Shown here piece by piece: positions 11,801 through 29,161 of a stretch of DNA of 64,000 nucleotides. Position 1 is the stretch's first letter, and every line of letters starts with the position of its first letter. The notes under the pieces were generated by a model. It searched no databases, was not told the origin of the DNA, and saw nothing but the letters and a program-made list of their open reading frames with translations. Source of the DNA: Campylorhamphus procurvoides (taxonomy: Eukaryota > Chordata > Aves > Passeriformes > Dendrocolaptidae); contig WBMV01003152.1 of the NCBI GenBank assembly GCA_013396655.1, positions 1 to 64,000 on the forward strand, given 5' to 3'. A program made the position numbers and the translations under genes.

Positions 11801-14800
11801 AGGAATGTATATATATCATAAATACACGTTTATATAGAGACACATACATGCAAACACATACATATCTGTTTCTAGGGCTTGATCAGAATAATTTTTGGTA
11901 CCTCTACTGCTGATGGCCCTTCTCACTGAGATGCCAGAATCTGTCATTGCCTTACTGCTCTCAGGTGGGAACTAAATTCCCTAGTGCCAGTCCCTGGAAA
12001 GGGGTAGGCACTGAGCAGCACATTTGCAAGACTGCAGCTTGATTTCTGTTCTGGCAATCCTTATCCGTGTTACCAGCTTGTGCTTTATGAGGTGGAGTCC
12101 CTGGGCCACTTGTTTTATCTGAGTGACTCAGTAGGTGGCTTTAGCCTGTATGTTATTTGGAGAAAAGTAGCATCTTGACATGTTTATGTGATGCCTGCCA
12201 TTAGGAATACCAACCCAGAATCAGCTCTGAGTCATTCTGCACAGCATGTAAATTAAGGGAGGACATACATATGTGTGTATACTGTGCTCTACCTGTCAAG
12301 TCGTATAGTTTTTGTGCATTATCCTTTAACCTTGTTTCATTCCTTTTTTAGGGATTTGTGCCTGGTCTGTTTGGAACTTCACATGGAGCACTTCAATTTA
12401 TGGCATATGAGGATTTGAAAGAGAGATACAACAAGTATAGAAACAGAGTATCAGATACAAAATTGGTATGCTGCATGAGAATAAAAATGTGTTGTGGCAC
12501 ATGAATAAATAGAAATTTATTCCATTTGTCTAGGGTATGGAGCAGTCAAACGTGCAAATACATTAACTGGAATGTAGAATATATATAAGGAAATAATACT
12601 TTTTAGGAACAAGCAACTGGTTAGCGCTGTTTTTGGAAACCAACTTCTTATTTTGGCAAATGTTTTGAGAATTTTAGAGGGAGGAATGTGTTTTTGTCTT
12701 ATTTTGTGGAACCACAGGTGGTGGTATTAAACCCTAGCAAACCAATCAAGTACAAGTTGGACAAAGGGAGTTACTTTTGGAAGAAGTATTTCATTTGATA
12801 GGAATGAGAGGGCACAGCACATTTTACAATCAATTCCTTGTAGCACTGTGTATAGTAAACATTGCCATTTATTTAAATTTTTGTATTATAAGGGGAAAAA
12901 TCTAGAGTGTTGTTTAGTTCAACATTTAAAAATCAGATAAGATATGGGGAAGTTGGCTAATTTAAACCATACTTAAGAAAAGCCTGGCAATTTTTGTTGC
13001 TTCTAGAACACTTTGGAATACATCATGATGGCAGCTGCATCCAAAATATTTGCTGTGTCAGCAACATACCCCTATCAAGTTGTGCGAGCTCGTCTTCAAG
13101 ATCAGCATAACACATATTCTGGTGTGTTTGATGTGATCCGCAGGACATGGAGGTAGGCATGCAGGAGTAAAGCTTGTATCATGGAAAGTGAGTCTTACAG
13201 AATCAGAGCTATCTTTACTGGCTTCTGTGCTGACTTGCAGAACCAGGGCAGTTCCGAGCACACAAAATGTAATCTGTACAAAGTTATTTTGTGCAAGATG
13301 CCACTAATAGGTATAAGCTGAAGCCAAAGGATGAGATAGGAAAGGGTCAATGCCAGCCTGCAGGTGTCCGTTGTTTATCTTGTCTCACTTCTCTCTTCCC
13401 CAGCAAATTGCACTTACAGGTATAAAAACAACATTGACTTGGCTAGTTTGGGGCTCTTAAATGGTGAAGTCTCACTTGAACTGCTATAGTTTATCACATA
13501 GGACAGGAGCATTGTGCTGATGGGAGTTGTGGCTATTCCAAACTCCTAGCAAGGTGAAGTGAGCTAGCCAGAGCTGTTTATACTGATGTCCCAGGGTTAC
13601 CCTGGGGCCTGACTGCATTTGTAGTTTGTCCCAGCTTCCTGTAGAACCTTTAGAGAACTGTGACCTCATATCTATTCCTATCTTCTCACAAACCTTCTAT
13701 AAGCTCCACAGTGCATGTGAGAGTTTTCACAGCCTCTGTAGTTACCAAGGTTGGCCACCTCTGCAGTGCGCAACCACTATTCATCTTGCTTTGGACAATG
13801 CTTCTTGGTTGCATGTTGCAGCATGTTGCTGGAGAGATGTGAGTGGAGCCCTGGGGTATGAGGAGGTGCCAGCTGGATGAGTGACTGAGGCTATGTTGTT
13901 CAGGAGCACCCCTGAACATTGTGTACAGCCATTTCGATTGAAGGCAGTTCAGAGCGAGAATAGCTCTGATGTCTCAGCACTGTGCCCTTCAGTGCTGCAG
14001 TCTATAGGAAGGCTTGTTAGTTCTAGTAAAGTGCTATACAGCCATTCTGGGGCCACTACTGTATTCATGATGCAACAAATGCAACCTATAGCTCTCCAGA
14101 GGGTAGTGTAAACCACACCCAAGCACTTTCCAGGATCCGCATTAACTGTGCTCATCATTCCAGGTGTCCTAGGGCTCTGTGAAGCCTGAAAATAGGGAGC
14201 TGAGGTTAAATGTCTTTGAAACTTTTTAAGAGCCCTAACATGAACACTGATTCAAATTGGGACAAGTTAGAGTCCCATTTATTGGCCAGTAGTATCAAAA
14301 TTCTGGAGGAGGTGCTTAAATTCTCAAAAAATAAATGCTGACTTTTCTTAGTTGTGTTAACTTTGAGCTCACTTGCTGTTACATGACCCAAAACCACCAA
14401 GCCTTTCAGCCCAACTGGCTTCAGTGAGATTAAACATGTAAGTGCTTTTAGGAACAGGCAGCAGAAATTTTAACTTATTTTGACCATTCTTTTATCATGA
14501 AGAAAGATAGTTAATTGCCTTCTACTTAGACAATTAAAAAAAAATCACCCAAATCGTAGGCTAGATAACTAATCTACAGAATACTATTATATGTTCAGAA
14601 GAAAAAAAACGATGGGTTAATATTTGGTACATTTTAAACATTGTCTGAAATTGTTATTTCTAACCTGAAGTACCTCACTCAAAGGAGCGTGAGAAGAAAA
14701 ATGCCAGGCTTTGTTTTGTGTCTGATTTCTCTTAAAAGAACTTAATTAAAACCAAATGTTTTTCTTTGTCTTCAAAGGAAAGAAGGAATTCATGGATTTT

Positions 14801-14913
14801 ACAAAGGAATTATTCCCAATGTGATCAGAGTGACTCCTGCCTGCTGCATTACGTTTGTTGTTTATGAAAATGTGTCTGGCTTTTTACTTGGTTTTAGAAA
14901 AGAAAATAATTAA
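2703..14913 (+). CDS. SLC25A32: SLC25A32, mitochondrial folate/FAD carrier (exons 2-7; exon 1 outside window)
   Basis: The product is an inner-mitochondrial-membrane carrier of the SLC25 family, known to bring folate and/or FAD into the matrix. Six exons join in frame: 2703-2853, 3866-3951, 5952-6112, 12352-12465, 13007-13152 and 14778-14913. All flanking introns are GT-AG. The joined reading frame gives 263 whole residues after a split Val codon, the same number as human after exon 1. Carrier repeat 2 carries [10 protein letters not shown], where Trp replaces the usual acidic residue of the PxD/ExxK/R signature, a known hallmark of this subfamily. Repeat 3 carries [10 protein letters not shown]. 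Each repeat also has the GLYQG, GLYKG or GFYKG motif followed by a Pro-containing helix. Repeat 1's PxDxxK motif would be in exon 1, which should lie before position 1. The stop is TAA at 14911-14913. The family assignment is very secure; transport activity is inferred from the family. Confidence 0.96.
3866..3951 (+). CDS. SLC25A32: SLC25A32 coding exon 3
   Basis: The acceptor is tttttcag and the donor is G|GTGAGT. It encodes [12 protein letters not shown] through LVSAAQA, the end of repeat 1 and the linker into repeat 2. The first base completes the split Phe codon and the last base opens a Gly codon. Confidence 0.95.
4322..5262 (-). mobile_element. CR1 LINE, largest copy in window, 5'-truncated
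   Basis: The right-hand CR1 end is reversed here, starting ATCGTAGACTCATAGAGTGG and then GGTTTGGGTTGGAAGGG. It runs 0.9 kb into the ORF2 C-terminal region and stops at a CACTGGTCCCAATTAG block. It lies antisense in SLC25A32 intron 3. Confidence 0.9.
4638..5096 (-). pseudogene. Remnant of CR1 ORF2 (reverse transcriptase C-terminal part)
   Basis: A 152-codon open frame is typical of the end of CR1 ORF2, with [60 protein letters not shown] and [19 protein letters not shown]. The catalytic core of the polymerase and the endonuclease are absent, so it cannot be functional on its own. Confidence 0.85.
5952..6112 (+). CDS. SLC25A32: SLC25A32 coding exon 4
   Basis: The acceptor is ttctcag and the donor is AAG|GTAATA. 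It encodes the first helix of repeat 2 with [17 protein letters not shown], then a matrix loop ending in GIRGLYK. The PxWxxK motif is the subfamily-specific variant of the carrier signature. Confidence 0.95.
6838..7000 (-). mobile_element. CR1 LINE 3' fragment
   Basis: It starts with the reversed terminal octamer repeats (AATCATAGAATCATAGAATGG), then TTGGGTTGGAAGGGACC and the block ACATGGCCTTGAACATCTCC. Good preservation suggests a younger copy. Confidence 0.88.
9216..9406 (-). mobile_element. CR1 LINE 3' fragment
   Basis: It begins TCACAGAATATGCCAAGTTG, then GAAGGGACCCACAAGGATCA. It continues through TCAGGCTTGGTGCTGTGA to GGGTGAAGAACC, matching the antisense CR1 tail. Confidence 0.85.
11688..11778 (+). 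mobile_element. CR1 LINE 3' end, plus orientation
   Basis: GTTGAGTGGTGGACATGACA leads to GGTTGGACTTGGTAATCTTA, then TTTTCCAACTTAAACAATTC and TATGGTTCTATA, the sense CR1 3' terminus with its ATTCTATG repeats. Confidence 0.85.
12352..12465 (+). CDS. SLC25A32: SLC25A32 coding exon 5
   Basis: This exon is 38 codons in phase 0 between acceptor ttttttag and donor TTG|GTATGC. It encodes [20 protein letters not shown], the second helix of repeat 2, followed by a basic hydrophilic linker. Confidence 0.95.
12466..14777 (+). other. SLC25A32 introns 5 and 6 (flanking exon 6)
   Basis: Intron 5 is 12466-13006 and intron 6 is 13153-14777. The stretch 13480-14160 is somewhat less AT-rich and has several overlapping 60-84 codon open frames on both strands. 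None resembles a known protein and I see no repeat family there. Confidence 0.8.
13007..13152 (+). CDS. SLC25A32: SLC25A32 coding exon 6
   Basis: The acceptor is cttctag and the donor is AG|GTAGGC. It encodes the first helix of repeat 3 with the signature [14 protein letters not shown], then the matrix loop up to RRTW. Confidence 0.95.
14778..14913 (+). CDS. SLC25A32: SLC25A32 terminal coding exon 7
   Basis: The acceptor is cttcaaag. The exon encodes [14 protein letters not shown], then [19 protein letters not shown] and the C-terminus FRKENN before TAA. This completes repeat 3 of the carrier. Confidence 0.95.
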
Positions 14914-16820
14914 AGGTACGAACTTATGTTCTTAAGGAATCTATCCTTTATTTTTTTATATTTATGATCTGGGAGAAATTTAGTTCAGCAGTCTTTTTTG
15001 ACACTGTGAATTGATCTGGAATTTTGAGGAAAGAACATAAAGACAGTAAAACCCTGCCAACATCTTCCTGTTGAACGTTCCTGCATTGCTGCCTTCCGCT
15101 CTGAATCAGCTGTGTCTGCTTGAAACAGATGTCTGCAACTGGGAAAAGAGCACTGTGACTGGGTGAGGGCAGCTGTGCAGCAATCCAGTTCATCCTGGCC
15201 TGCCTGGAATAACCGACTAAGCTATTTCAAGAAGTCTTGAGATCACAGTTGGTCAGATTCTTCTCCTGCATAAGTGGAAACCTTCATATAAAAGCAACTT
15301 GGAGGCCTGTCAAAACTTTTTTAAATCTCTAATGAAGAAACATGCAATGTCTTCTGAATCCACCTCTGTTATTTGTCAGATTTTAGGATATGGAATGCTC
15401 CAGATTCCATTCTGTGTCCAACACAAAAATTCTGCCTCAGTGGGGTGCAGTTTGGAGGCTCATACTGTTTTTTAAAGCAGCTATCCATTCTTGGGTTTGA
15501 ATAATTGCCAATCTGATGCAACCCAGTTCTTGTCTCATACCAGGACAGACTTGCATTGTGGTTTTTGACTTGGTTTTAGGACCAGACCAAAGTGTATGTT
15601 GTGTGCATTGCTGACCACTTAATTCATTTTCTCTCTTCCCTTCTCTCTCCATCTCTCTCTATGCCAGTCTGTCTCCATTATTGATATATCTGACCAAATA
15701 TTACTAAGCAAATGCATATTTGAAAGTGGGATTACATTTTAAAAAAAAGAATTTTTTTTTAGTAGTCCCATAGTGATGCAGTTTTCAAACCACTGTAATA
15801 ACAAATATGACCATGCTTATTTTCAGTGATATTCTCTGGGGAAAAAAAAGGAAGTCTGTAAGTAGTCTAAAAAAAATCTTGTGCACAGGACTTTCTTGTA
15901 AAAAACAGAATGATCCATTAATGTATTCTGATATGGTTTAAGGACTGTTAAGAATATATTGGTTGCAAACTTAGTGATAGATTATAGTACATCACAGTAA
16001 ATTTGTATAATAATGATGGTTGTTTGCATGCCAATAATTGGTGTCAAGGACATGTACTTTCTGGAGGTCTGGATTTGGTGTTTTGGGTTGTTTTTTAGTT
16101 CTTTAAGAAAATACATTACTGACCATATTATCTGCCTTCTGCTGTTAGTAAGAAGATAATAAGTATCTAGAAAGTATCACTTAACTAGGAAATAAGTTAG
16201 CAAAGATTATTCAGCAGGTAGGGGGAAATTAAGCAGTCACATAAGGAGCGGAATAATCACTTACAGACATTTCCTGTTTACAAGACTAACCTGATGCAGA
16301 ACGAAGGGGTCTTAATAAAATTTAACAGATTAAGGAATTGGTTTCAATTTTAATTTTAAATCTGGAAAACTACAGAAACTGCTCAGTGTTTTGAATCTAA
16401 ATTCAGCAATCCACTTGCTTTTTTGTTGATACTATTGCCACATACCACATTTTGTGTATAACTACCACTTTCTCTTCCACAATCCCATGCCCTCTACTGT
16501 TACAGTTGATAATCTCATCTGAAATCATAATAATCTCATCTGGGGCCACTGTGGCTGGCTTTGGTTTTTTTTACAGAAGGTTCCATGTGTATTTAGCTGA
16601 AGATAAATTTACTGAAGTTTACCATCCAAATTACTGTGTAGATCCATAACAGCTACTAACTTTTGCCTTTGGAGGGTGTTTCTTGGGTTTGTATGTTTTC
16701 TGGTACACAGAATGAATTTACTGGAATGCTGAATTAACTGCCAGCCAGGGTCCAAAAAATATTGTAAAGACATATGAAAAAATTGTAAAAAAAGGAATAA
16801 AACCTATATACATATAGTAC
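14914..16820 (+). other. SLC25A32: SLC25A32 3' UTR (inferred extent)
   Basis: About 1.9 kb of AT-rich DNA follows the stop. AATAAA signals occur at 16314-16319 and 16796-16801; the second would give a 3' UTR of about 1.9 kb. The extent is inferred from the signals alone and no transcript data were available. Confidence 0.5.
16796..16801 (+). terminator. Candidate polyadenylation signal of SLC25A32
   Basis: Canonical AATAAA lies in an A-rich context 1.88 kb after the stop codon. An alternative proximal AATAAA is at 16314-16319, so two 3' ends are possible. Confidence 0.45.
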
Positions 16821-18089
16821 CCTGGATTAATGTGCTCTAGGCCCAGAACAGCTTACTTGTGCTTCAGGCAAATGCAAAGACAGGCTTGCAAGCATGTGCA
16901 CAATCAGTTACTGTGTGTTAACTGAATTTCTGTAAATTCACACCATACCTCAGCTCATAGTAACTTGTTTGTGTTCAGGTACCTTAAAACCCATCGTCCA
17001 ATCCAAAGTAAACAGTACAGTTCTTCAGAGACAGAATACCAGCTGTGTAACTTGCTGGCTTACAGAATCTCTCACACATAAGCTTGCAGTTGGGAAACCC
17101 CAATGCTCCCCTTGCTGCAGGTGTGCTCCTCTGGCATCCCCAACAAAAGCTGCAGGCAAGAGCTAACATTGATGAGCTAACTGAGAGATGCCTGGGGGAA
17201 ATCTTACAGCTTGTTCAGAAAAGATTAGATTTAATCCTAAATAGCTGAAATAAATTATTTCAGAATTAATATTTTTTCCTTTTAATTTCTGGGAAGAGTA
17301 TAGCCTTCTGCATGTTGTACATGCTTTTCTTGGGTTTTTATTTCATTATTGTAAAATTGATTTTATAGTACAAATGTGACTTGTCTCTCTTTATAATGTG
17401 TCCAATTTTTAAAAATATTTGAGTGTATCACTTGTAACATTTAGAAGAAAAGACTTAAAGCACTGCAGCTAATGCTCTGCTGACATGATAGGTGCTGTTA
17501 CTCACTTGTCAGATAGCTGTGACATCATTGTTTCACTTTACCAGTACACTTTTTGAAAGCCAAGGCATTTCAACCTGTGTTACGTCAGTATCTTCCAAAC
17601 TATTTCATATATCTAGCTTTTAATTCATACCAAATTGATTCTATATATCTGGAAGGCTAAATCCAAGAGAATTAATCCATTGGAGCAATGAAATTAAGTT
17701 TTCTAACTTATTCTAAACTTTATTCTAAAATTATTTAGTGTCTGCATCCTAATAGTGGAGACCAGTCAAAGATGTTTATACTGAAATCCAATCTATTAAG
17801 ATGCAATAGAGGGAAGGAGATATTAGATAATCTATTTTTACTTACTTAGAACGAGGTATTTAACACTCACCACATCATTTAGGTCACAGTTAAGTCACCA
17901 GGAGTTTGCTGAGAGACAATATTAACAGCAGATCATGTTACACTGCAGTGAGGTTTACAGGAATACATGTTACATATGTTTTCTGAAGGCTAAAGCCAAG
18001 ACTTGAATTTACTTTCTTAGAACTTTATCTCTAAAGTCTTCTAAAGAAATTATGTATCATAACACCATGATTAATAAAATAGCCTGGAT
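16821..18089. other. Convergent intergenic interval SLC25A32 / CTHRC1
   Basis: About 1.3 kb separates the inferred 3' ends of two tail-to-tail genes. It is AT-rich with no recognised element. Confidence 0.6.
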
Positions 18090-18397
18090 TTTATTTTTTT
18101 TTGTAAAAGGCCTTATTTATTTGATATAAAAAGTTACAGTTAATTCTCAAAACAGTGGTAGTATTACAACAAACAAGGAATTTAAAAAGTTAATTAACTT
18201 GGTTTTGATATTTATATTCTAAAATGATTATAATAAAAAGCCTCTGCAATGTGCAAAACAAGGCTAGACAAAAGCTACAGATGCAAGGCTTTGATGCCTT
18301 TCAGTCCGGGACTTGTATCCAACTCTATTGAAGTAAATTCTGAAAAAAATAATACAAAACTTTTTTTTTTTAAAGAGCTATTATAAAAAAGGAGGGG
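18090..18397 (-). other. CTHRC1: CTHRC1 3' UTR with two AATAAA signals
   Basis: On the minus strand AATAAA occurs at 18121-18116 and 18095-18090, about 280-310 bases after the stop. The length is similar to a compact CTHRC1 3' UTR. The exact cleavage site is not known. Confidence 0.55.
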
Positions 18398-24040
<5,643 letters not shown>

Positions 24041-24600
24041 AAGCCGTAATTAACAGAACCAAGATAGAAGTCCGGCGGCGCGGGGTGGGCGCTGCCGTGC
24101 CCGGAGGGCGGCGAGGTTTTTCGAAATCCTCTCATATTTCGCTTTTTTCACAACATTACAACAAAAGAGTCCGCGCGGCTGCTCCGGCCGCCCCCCGCCC
24201 GCACGGTGCCCCCGACCTCTCCGCCCGCCCCGCTCCCGGCCCNNNNNNNNNNNNNNNNNNNNNNNNNNNNNNNNNNNNNNNNGCCGCTTCGGGCGGCAGC
24301 GCGGGGATAAATGAGCCTTTCAGCGCTCAGCCCAAGCTCCCTCCCCGGGGAGGCCGGGAATTTCCATCCCGTAACCGAGGGGGACGGCCAGGCAGAGCCA
24401 CCCCCTCGCAGCCATTGGCACAGGGCCGGGGGCTCCCGCCCCCTCGGGCCGGCCCCGCCGAGCCTTCCCCGGGCGATGCGGGAGCCCCCCGGCAGGGCTG
24501 CGGGGCTGCCGGCACGGCGGAGTCCCTCCCGGGTCTCCCGGAGCCCCAGGCAGCCCCCTTCCACGTCTTCAGGGATTTCCTCGGCAGACGGTAATTCCTT
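24041..24600 (-). promoter_or_regulatory. CpG island, probable CTHRC1 promoter/exon 1 region, split by gap
   Basis: The sequence is strongly GC-rich with dense CpG on both sides of 40 N (24243-24282), between AT-rich flanks. Its position 2.6 kb upstream of CTHRC1 exon 2 fits the 5' end of that gene. Long open frames here on both strands are typical of GC-rich DNA and lack recognisable domains, so I do not call them genes. Confidence 0.6.
24243..24282. other. Assembly gap (40 N)
   Basis: A run of 40 undetermined bases inside GC-rich DNA. Its true size may differ. CTHRC1 exon 1 is the likely missing content. Confidence 0.95.
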
Positions 24601-27600
24601 TCCCATGAATGAGCTGTCGGCACCGCCGCAGCGGGAGCCTGATGCACCGTGCGGCGAAACGGTGAAAAAATAGCAGATTTTATCTGGGCACCCATCACAG
24701 ATCTGATTTTAACAGTAGTCGAGCTAAGGACACAAATTCCTTCCGATCAGTAGCGGATTTTGGACTTTATCAAAGAACTTGGTATTGCCAGACTGAACAT
24801 TGTCAATTTAGTAACAGGAGCAAAGTCCTTGGCAAGCCAGTGTAAACCATCTCATTTTGCTTTCATTTAAAATGATGCTTTACTTTTCATCATACCAGAA
24901 ATGAAACCACTATAAAATAAAGGATGCTGTGTGTCCTCAAGCATTCAAAATAGAAATAACAAATGTTTGAGAGGTAACTTCTGTATGCTGCAAACTTCGT
25001 GGGATTTGTAGAGGTAGAGTTTCCAGAAGGGGGAGATAAGCTCCAACACATACTTTTTTCTGAAGTATTTAACAAAACCACACATTTCTCCTGCAGGAAA
25101 GAATGCTTCAAGGCGTTGAGTCATTCACAATAGACTGCGCAGAACCAGTTTTTTGTGTACACTAAACCCCTTCACGTGGCTCTGCACTTTCAGCTCCTTG
25201 TCTTTCTCCCCTTGCCTTGTCTACGCTGGTGTAACAGTAGCAGTGAAGTGAGATTTGCACCGCAGATCAGTGACACTGCTGTCATCAACCCTGTCATGCT
25301 GTCCTGAGAACTGGCACTGACATCAGCCACATTGCCGAGGTGAGGGCTCCTACCTTGTGGAGAAAGGCAACTATACACCCAGCCAACTTCCCTAAACCTG
25401 CTGGGAAAATTTATGAAATTATGTCAATCCTTAATTATAACAATTGCTTCGGCGACAGCCTCAGTCATCATCCATGAACACGACCACGCAGAGGCTTCAT
25501 TGTGCAATTGTGTGGCACTGCCAGCAAACCCTCCTGCCTCTGGCTCGGCCTGGTGGCAATCCTGTGAAGGTGGTAATGTTTGATTTCTGTGGCACCCACG
25601 TGTTCACACAAGCATTGTTACCAAGGGCTGGGGATCCCCACCATCAACACAGGCTGTTGCTAAGGCATGTACCTTCACAGCCTGCCAAACTTGTGCATTA
25701 CAGAATTAATTTCTTCAGGCAAGCTGCAGTAGCTGAAGCACATGGCACAGCAGCACTGCACACCATAAGGCAATCACTCAGTGTTTTAGAGAACAAAATT
25801 TGCACAGACATCCACACGCATTTCCCCACCTGGGTTTGCTCACCCATTAATTTGGGTGTGGGTTAGAAGCTTTGAAATCAAAATGGCTTTGCCAGGGGAA
25901 GCAAAGTGAGGAGCACTGCAAGAGAAGGTATTAGCAAACAGTGGTGGGACATTTGCTTTGAGCTCTCATATGTGCATTGTGCAGTTCCTAGTTGACTTAC
26001 AAGTGTGCATTTCCATCGGAAAACAGAAATGTCCACATCCTCCTTAGCCTGCTTCAGTCCAACCAAGCTTTGCCATCTGCTATGCCTATGCTCTGTCGGC
26101 TTTTTATATGTATAGATGCCTCTGAGGACACCGGTCATTACTGAATGCTGGTGAGATATTCTGATGGAATCAGAATCATTGATCTACTTTGCCTTAACTA
26201 TTTCTCTGATAAAAGGGGCTGTAGTAATAAACTTGCCTGAGCATCCTCAGCCCATAATCCATATTACATCAACTAGTAATTCCTTCATCTTACCCGTACT
26301 GCCATATGATATAGGCTTTGTCTTTTATATGTAGCCTTACAAACTTATCAGCAAAGATTATGAGTTGCTACATCCACCACTTAAATGTCACTAAAATCTC
26401 CCAGATGGTCACTCTGCTCCTGCACAGCCTAGGCAAGCTCACACAAGGCCACCATGGCACTGTCAGCACATCACGCACTACAGATGCACACACCACAAGG
26501 CTGAAGCCTTGAGTGCAGTCTCTCTATTGCAGCTTGAGCTGTTTCCCTCCCTCACATAACCTCTCAGCATCCCAAAAATCCAGACACACAAGTCTGGAGA
26601 GGAGGACGTGTCTATACATACACGTTTTTCCATTCAGCTCACATGTTTAAATTCAAGGCACTGCTCACTGGGTTGCTGAGTTTTTTCCTGTGCAAACTAT
26701 TCCAATTTATGAATACGATTTGTTAGAGCACTGGTTTGAATTCAACCAGTAAATAATTGTTATTCAGTCCTTGGTCTTCACAGGGTGAAACAACTGCAGG
26801 GAACCAGGAAACCCAGACTTAGGTGTCTAAATATTGTTGAAGGTTTAAGGTGGAGGATCCTGAGCCAAAAGAGGCCCAATAAGGTAAATGCCAAGACCTG
26901 AACTTTTCGTCTGCTTTTAACTCTTATTGCTTTACACATTTCCCTGTTCTGGCCATGTCTGGGGATTTTGACTTTGGTTGGCAGCTCAATCTGTGCATCA
27001 CTTTGGGGAGCACGTGCATACCCCAGGGTAAGCACCAGAGCTCAGGGCACTGCAGCACTCAGCAGCACAGCCCTCGGGATCTCTGCCAGTGTATCCTTGG
27101 TGCTTTCAGTTGTGCAGTCCATCATTTAGATCTTGGTCACTTTGTTACTGGTGTTTTAGGGTGAGTTGTAAGTCAGTGTAAAAGGCTGAGGTCAGAGAAA
27201 ACTTGAATTTCTCAAATGGCTCTTTGCAGGCTGCCTCTCTGATCAGGAAACAAAGAGCCGTCTGTACTCCTGTAGGAGGAAACCAAAGAAAGATGTCTCG
27301 GTTAATTTATTACAGGTTTAAGAAATAGATTCCAGTTTCTTCCTCAGATAAACCTCTGGAACTGCGTGAAAATCCATGGGATTGTGGCCTTGATCCCTTC
27401 TAACATCTCTTAATTTAAATATATGATTCATATAGCATGCCTATTATTTTAAATAATCCAAAACATCTCTCCCTCTGTTTTATTGCTTTACTAGCACAGA
27501 TACACATATTTTAAAAAATCTTCTGGCAGCCTCTACATAAAATGATAAGCACTGTAGCCACAGCAGTACTTTGCAGTACTAGTATTTGAATCTTAAAAAC

Positions 27601-29004
27601 TAATTTGGGGCAGATTTTTTAGTGGATTATATTACTCAGTGATGTTGTGTTTCTGCCTGTAAGAAAAGCTTAAAAGCATATGTCATATCAATATTCTCTT
27701 TGTCGAGGCACTGCACCTACAGGTGATACTCAGGTCATGGTAACCTATGCAAGCCATGAAAAAAACCAATTGGTCATCCGAATACCAGACCAAAAGGACA
27801 GGCAGGGGTGAGAGCATTATAATGGAGTTGTCAAAGACAAGAGGGGGGGAGCTGCCAAAAGAGCATGTGCTCACCCTTCACATGCTTGTCTGCAGAGGAG
27901 GATTCCTGTGTCCATATACAGGATGGTGCTTTTTGAGTGTGAGAAAAAAAATCCAGGAGTTAAGTGTTAGTTCTTTACTTCTGAATGAGCGTATGGCAGT
28001 TCTTAATGTTACGAGAGGAAACACTAGGGAGGATCAATGCTTTATATTACTCATATTTTTTTTCTATCAAGATAAATCTTTAACATTGTCTCCAACAAGT
28101 CAAGATGAGGACATAGGTCAGGTATCAGGGAGCTTAACTTATGGAAACAGCTCCTTCCGTTGCCTGCTGGGGTTCCAGGCAGATCTGTTTTATTCTGTCC
28201 GACTCATCAGTTGTCTTATAGCTGCATTTTTACAATAGCAAGGGAAGCACTGAATATCTGAAACTAAACACCACTCACAAACAGTCAGACAGAGATAAAC
28301 TTTAATAAAAGTGTCTGGGAGAACTGTCTGCTTCACGGATAAAGGATAGCTCAGCACACCCAGACATTTCTGTAGTGTAAACTTTATGATGAAAAGCCTG
28401 TACTGTTTTCAGTGACTGCTGGTTGCAAATTTCAGACTCTGAAGGGGTCTGGTCTGTACCTCTGCAAATCTGCTTCTGAGTGCAGCTGGCACAATCCTGG
28501 CTGGAGTCATGGAAACATTTGGGTCTGAAGGGGCATCTGGAGCACATCTGGTTGAAGCAGGTCAAGTTAGATTGGGTTATTCAAGGACTTGTGCATGTGG
28601 TAGAATGCGGAAATTAATTCAGTCCAGATTTAAGTTAAATTCACTGGGCCTCCAATGAATCATCATGTGCAAGGAGAGCTAAGGCTCAGGAGGAACATTT
28701 GCTCATTAGAGTGGCTGTGAATGAGTCAGTGGTAGAAAAATCACTTGGCTGCCTCATGAATCCTCAGTGAATAGAATGGCTTTTTGCAGAACTGAAAAGC
28801 TAGCTTTCCTTAAATCCTGTGCTAATAAATGGTTATTAGGATGTGAAATACAGTGCTCCATTTAGGCAGGAAGACTTCTTCAAATGAAGGGAACAATCTC
28901 TGGTTTTTTAGGCCATTCATCAAGTGCGCTACCACAGGTCTGTCCTTCTGGTTTTGGAATTAGTGATAATTGTAAAATTAAAGGAATAGGCTTGAACTTT
29001 GAAG

Positions 29005-29067
29005 TATTTTATTATTTTATTTTATTTTATTTTATTTTATTTTATTTTATTTTATTTTATTTTATTA
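29005..29067. repeat. (ATTTT)n pentanucleotide microsatellite
   Basis: About eleven near-perfect ATTTT units, beginning with one interruption (TATTTTATTATTTTA) and ending TTATTATG. Confidence 0.95.
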
Positions 29068-29161
29068 TGTCCACCAAGCCCTTTGAAAAGGAGCTTCTCA
29101 GGATAAGCAAGGCAGCTATGAGCAGGGCTGAGGCAGGGCTGTGTTGCCCTTCGAGGTGGCT

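Larger units (their letters stand above)
6113..12351 (+). other. SLC25A32 intron 4
   Basis: This 6.2-kb intron carries CR1 fragments at 6838-7000, 9216-9406 and 11688-11778. A short AT/CA-rich tract lies at about 11775-11870. Other open frames in it are short and unrecognised. Confidence 0.85.

Noticed and set aside
13484..14158. Cluster of 60-84 codon frames in SLC25A32 intron 6
   Set aside because: They overlap on both strands, match no family and have no consistent splice sites; treated as chance.
24085..24698. Open frames of 120-169 codons on both strands around the 40-N gap
   Set aside because: Both strands are open because of high GC and because N cannot show stops. Composition is Pro/Ala/Gly/Arg-rich without domains, and neither strand gives a CTHRC1 N-terminus.
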